Below, in pieces: positions 61,902 to 64,000 of a stretch of 64,000 bases of DNA; within the stretch, counting starts at the first letter, position 1; every line of letters begins with the position of its first letter. The stretch comes from Chitinophagaceae bacterium LGM1 (GTDB taxonomy: Bacteria > Bacteroidota > Bacteroidia > Chitinophagales > Chitinophagaceae): assembly GCA_018604165.1 (NCBI GenBank), contig CP075895.1, forward strand, positions 1,511,501 through 1,575,500, given 5' to 3'. Below the pieces are notes generated by a model, which made no database searches, had not been told where the DNA came from, and saw only the letters and a list, made by a program, of their open reading frames with translations. The translations under genes were made by a program, and so were the position numbers.

Positions 61902-62594
61902 GTGAAAAAAATAGTACTCCTCTGTCTGCTTGCATCATTAACCTACGGTTGCAAAAAAGTTGATTCTAACGACTTAAAAGATACCGTACCGTATTACCAG
62001 TCTTACGGGGTGTATTATGATAAAGACGAGAACAAAACTGAAGCATCAGCTACTTTTCGTGTGCGCGATGTAAATGGCACAAGGGTAGAATTGAGTAACG
62101 GTGCAAGCGTAACGGCTAACGGCACGGCGGCCACTACCCATTTCATATCACCTACCGATTATAAATGGACGTTTATCGGCATGCAAGATGTTGCCTTCGT
62201 ATTGAATAAAAATTCCGGTACGGCTATCAACAACAAAGCCTTGCGTACAGACATCAGCAATATAGATTTCGCTGCCAACTTTCCTACATCAGCATCCAAA
62301 GCGGCAGGTTTCAGCTTCGGGTGGACTGGCAGCCCATTAGAGAGTGGCGAGAGTATGATGATTACCATCAGCACCCCCGACTCAGCCTCTACACGTACTA
62401 AAGCAATGAATGCCACCAATAGCAGCCAGACGATAAGTTTTTCAGCAGCAGATATGCAAAACATGGCAACTGGCACTATGACGGTAGAGATGATACGCTA
62501 CAAATCGAAAGCGTTAGATAATAATGATGGTACATCAACGGGCAGCATAGCACTGCGTTACAAGCTCAGTAAAAAAATACCGTTGAATCCGTAA
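61902..62594 (+). CDS. lipoprotein of unknown function (paralogue of the next gene), GTG start
   Basis: A 230-residue protein starting at GTG (61902), which gives a typical lipoprotein signal (MKKIVLLCLLASLTYGC). The mature region has VYYDKDENKTEASATFRVRD, HFISPTDYKWTFIGMQDVAF, and the segment SKAAGFSFGWTGSPLESGES shared with the next gene. It looks like a beta-rich surface or periplasmic lipoprotein. No family known to me. Confidence 0.65.
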   Translation: MKKIVLLCLLASLTYGCKKVDSNDLKDTVPYYQSYGVYYDKDENKTEASATFRVRDVNGTRVELSNGASVTANGTAATTHFISPTDYKWTFIGMQDVAFVLNKNSGTAINNKALRTDISNIDFAANFPTSASKAAGFSFGWTGSPLESGESMMITISTPDSASTRTKAMNATNSSQTISFSAADMQNMATGTMTVEMIRYKSKALDNNDGTSTGSIALRYKLSKKIPLNP

Positions 62595-62669
62595 AGCGGG
62601 TTTTTACATTTTCATTGCAATAAGATGTTTTTGTAACTCTACTTTTACATACTATAACCTATAATTGAT

Positions 62670-63374
62670 ATGAAAAAATTAATTTTTATCCTTACAATTC
62701 CGTTCATATTTGACTCATGTAATAAAAATGACAAGCCAACCCCCAATCAAATATCTTATTCACAACAATATTATATCTGGTGGTTGATGAACGATGAATC
62801 TACTTCAATAGCTAGTAGGTTACTGTCGTCGGAAAATGATTATAAAAAGGTATCGGTTAACGACCAATCGGTTATTAGCATTAATGGGTTGAAGTTTACT
62901 CCTGCAAAAACAGAACCTTATGTTGATTTAGTGGGCACAAACTTTTTCGGTTTGGTGGGTGCAGATTTTATTTTGTATAAGAGTGATGGAAATAATATAA
63001 AGAATACGGTTAATGCTAATGAAATTAACTATGCAGCATTTGCATCCAACGTCCCAAAGGTTATTTCAAAACAAAAGGGTTTTAGTTTTGAATGGGTTGG
63101 ACAATTACCAATAGAAAATGATGAGCGCATTTCACTAATTCTGAGCAGTTGTGTTGATTCTGGAATAGACTTTTCTGTATTTTATGATAATTCTAATGTT
63201 GGTAATAAAGTAGTAATACTACCGGAAGCAATTTCAGGGTTTCCCAATGGAGAAGTAATAATTGAGCTACAACGTGGCGGTAAACTAAAAGATTTACCTA
63301 ACAGAGATAATAATATTCCTGCAACCGTTGCTTTTTATAGTATAGATAAAAAAAAGGTTCAAATTATAGATTGA
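62670..63374 (+). CDS. lipoprotein of unknown function (paralogue of the previous gene)
   Basis: A 234-residue lipoprotein (MKKLIFILTIPFIFDSC). Its layout mirrors the previous gene: ISYSQQYYIWWLMNDESTS against YYQSYGVYYDKDENKTE, and VISKQKGFSFEWVGQLPIEN against the SKAAGFSFGWTG segment. Identity is low overall, so the duplication is old. The two are 75 bases apart on the same strand and may be co-expressed. The codon use here is more AT-rich than in neighbours. Confidence 0.65.
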   Translation: MKKLIFILTIPFIFDSCNKNDKPTPNQISYSQQYYIWWLMNDESTSIASRLLSSENDYKKVSVNDQSVISINGLKFTPAKTEPYVDLVGTNFFGLVGADFILYKSDGNNIKNTVNANEINYAAFASNVPKVISKQKGFSFEWVGQLPIENDERISLILSSCVDSGIDFSVFYDNSNVGNKVVILPEAISGFPNGEVIIELQRGGKLKDLPNRDNNIPATVAFYSIDKKKVQIID

Positions 63375-63409
63375 TAAACATAACTATTTGACCTCAAAAC
63401 ATTTACACC

Positions 63410-63832
63410 TTACTTCACCGTTATTAAATCTTTGCCGCTAAGCTTATTTACATGGCAGCAGTCTGCATTGATGGCAAATGGTTCTCTTACTACCTCTACA
63501 CCACCTTTCTTGCCTATAAAGTAAAAGGTATCTGTTTGGTTTTGCATTTTAGTCAGGTAGCCATCGTCCAATACTACATAGCTGCTGTCGTACCACATCA
63601 TAGGTTGCTGGCTACGGTATATATCGCCGTTTCCTTTGCGTTGGGCATAGGCATCTTCCAGTACAACAGATTTACCGTCTGCACCCACCACTTTGGTATT
63701 TATCATAGCAAACATAGCCGTACAAGCCACCCCCTCGCATCCTGTCTTACCATGATGGTGCTTGTGGCATGAAGATGAAGTAGTGGTTATATAACAGAGC
63801 AACAGTATAGCTGCAAATATAGTCGTACGCAT
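63410..63832 (-). CDS. His/Cys-rich lipoprotein of unknown function
   Basis: A 140-residue lipoprotein from the ATG at 63832 (the frame also allows 63856). Signal MRTTIFAAILLLCYITTTSSSC is followed directly by HKHHHGKTGCEGVACTAMFA, a His-rich metal-binding-like start with three Cys nearby, then a beta-rich domain (DAYAQRKGNGDIY, DTFYFIGKKGG) and a late CCH (INADCCHVNK). Metal binding is plausible but unproved. It is transcribed toward the lipoprotein pair. Confidence 0.6.
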   Translation of the reverse strand: MRTTIFAAILLLCYITTTSSSCHKHHHGKTGCEGVACTAMFAMINTKVVGADGKSVVLEDAYAQRKGNGDIYRSQQPMMWYDSSYVVLDDGYLTKMQNQTDTFYFIGKKGGVEVVREPFAINADCCHVNKLSGKDLITVK

Positions 63833-63929
63833 ATTGTTCGTTTTTTTGGTGTTCATACAAAACTAATGCCAATAATTATATATAATAAATAAGTAGTAAA
63901 TAAAACAATTATTTTGCGTATATTTGTTA

Positions 63930-63998
63930 TTATAAAAGTTCTTTCTCATACTCCAATGCCACATCTTGTAATAACAGTTTCATATAGACGTTATTCAA
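63930..63998 (-). CDS. possible 3' end of a gene entering from the right edge
   Basis: On the minus strand the last 22 codons before the stop at 63930 read LLLQDVALEYEKELL at the end, a plausible helical C-terminus, and the frame is open to the window edge. Too short to assign. Confidence 0.3.
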   Translation of the reverse strand: MNNVYMKLLLQDVALEYEKELL

Positions 63999-64000
63999 TA

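Overview
The window is chromosomal DNA of a Bacteroidota bacterium, most likely from the Chitinophagales (Chitinophagaceae-like). The evidence is: type IX secretion sorting tails on five proteins (both the short type A tail and the type B tail), N-terminal and C-terminal modules typical of gliding-motility adhesins, DUF2723 and IPExxxVDY family proteins, a fused RibBA, a CcmB/CcmC/CcmD haem-export set, and promoters of the Bacteroidota form TTTG-N19-TAnnTTTG. I saw no phage, insertion sequence, CRISPR array or rRNA. Taxonomy below the order is inference.

Layout. 1-6.8 kb: the 3' end of tcdA, a 66-residue small protein, aconitase, a secreted protein of unknown function, and a minus-strand run ccmB-ccmC-ccmD-glutamate dehydrogenase. 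6.9-7.2 kb: tRNA-Gly and tRNA-Leu. 7.4-20.3 kb: three secreted proteins (an SGNH-type esterase-like protein, a ~2950-residue modular adhesin, an M43 metalloprotease). 20.4-27.2 kb: ftsE, four GT4-like glycosyltransferases and ribBA. 27.2-34.4 kb: a very large TamB-like protein and a prolyl oligopeptidase. 34.4-43.6 kb: a lipoprotein, dprA, rimO, der, a secreted PNGase F-like protein, a TPR protein, tilS, rhomboid protease and rlmH. 43.7-44.1 kb: tRNA-Arg on plus, tRNA-Phe and tRNA-Cys on minus. 44.2-49.8 kb: an accessory block with a Crp/Fnr regulator, two tandem outer-membrane-type paralogues, DUF6326, a thioredoxin-like lipoprotein, an OmpA protein and a second Crp/Fnr regulator. 49.8-56.3 kb: small lipoprotein, a gingipain-fold secreted protein, a free-standing sorting-tail-like protein, an unknown secreted protein and a DUF2723 membrane protein. 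56.3-64 kb: IPExxxVDY protein, SPFH protein, purA, a Lys/Asp-rich protein, pabB, then several lipoproteins and exported proteins of unknown function.

Functionally the window mixes housekeeping genes (central metabolism, tRNA and ribosome modification, purine, riboflavin and folate synthesis) with a large cell-surface programme: secreted adhesins and hydrolases, envelope assembly (TamB), glycan synthesis (GT4 genes, DUF2723) and possible glycan removal (PNGase F-like).

The two strongest unusual signals are regulatory. First, the minus-strand tRNA-Phe/tRNA-Cys pair is preceded by a leader of about 125 nt that holds a short reading frame with a Cys-Phe codon pair and a second Phe codon, a possible antiterminator, and a strong intrinsic terminator ending exactly at the tRNA 5' end. 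It looks like a ribosome-dependent attenuator controlling tRNA genes. Second, a tandem duplication copied the 3' end of a Crp/Fnr gene, a 22-bp inverted repeat placed like a class II activator site, a TACTTTTG box and an outer-membrane protein gene, giving two paralogues apparently under the same regulator.
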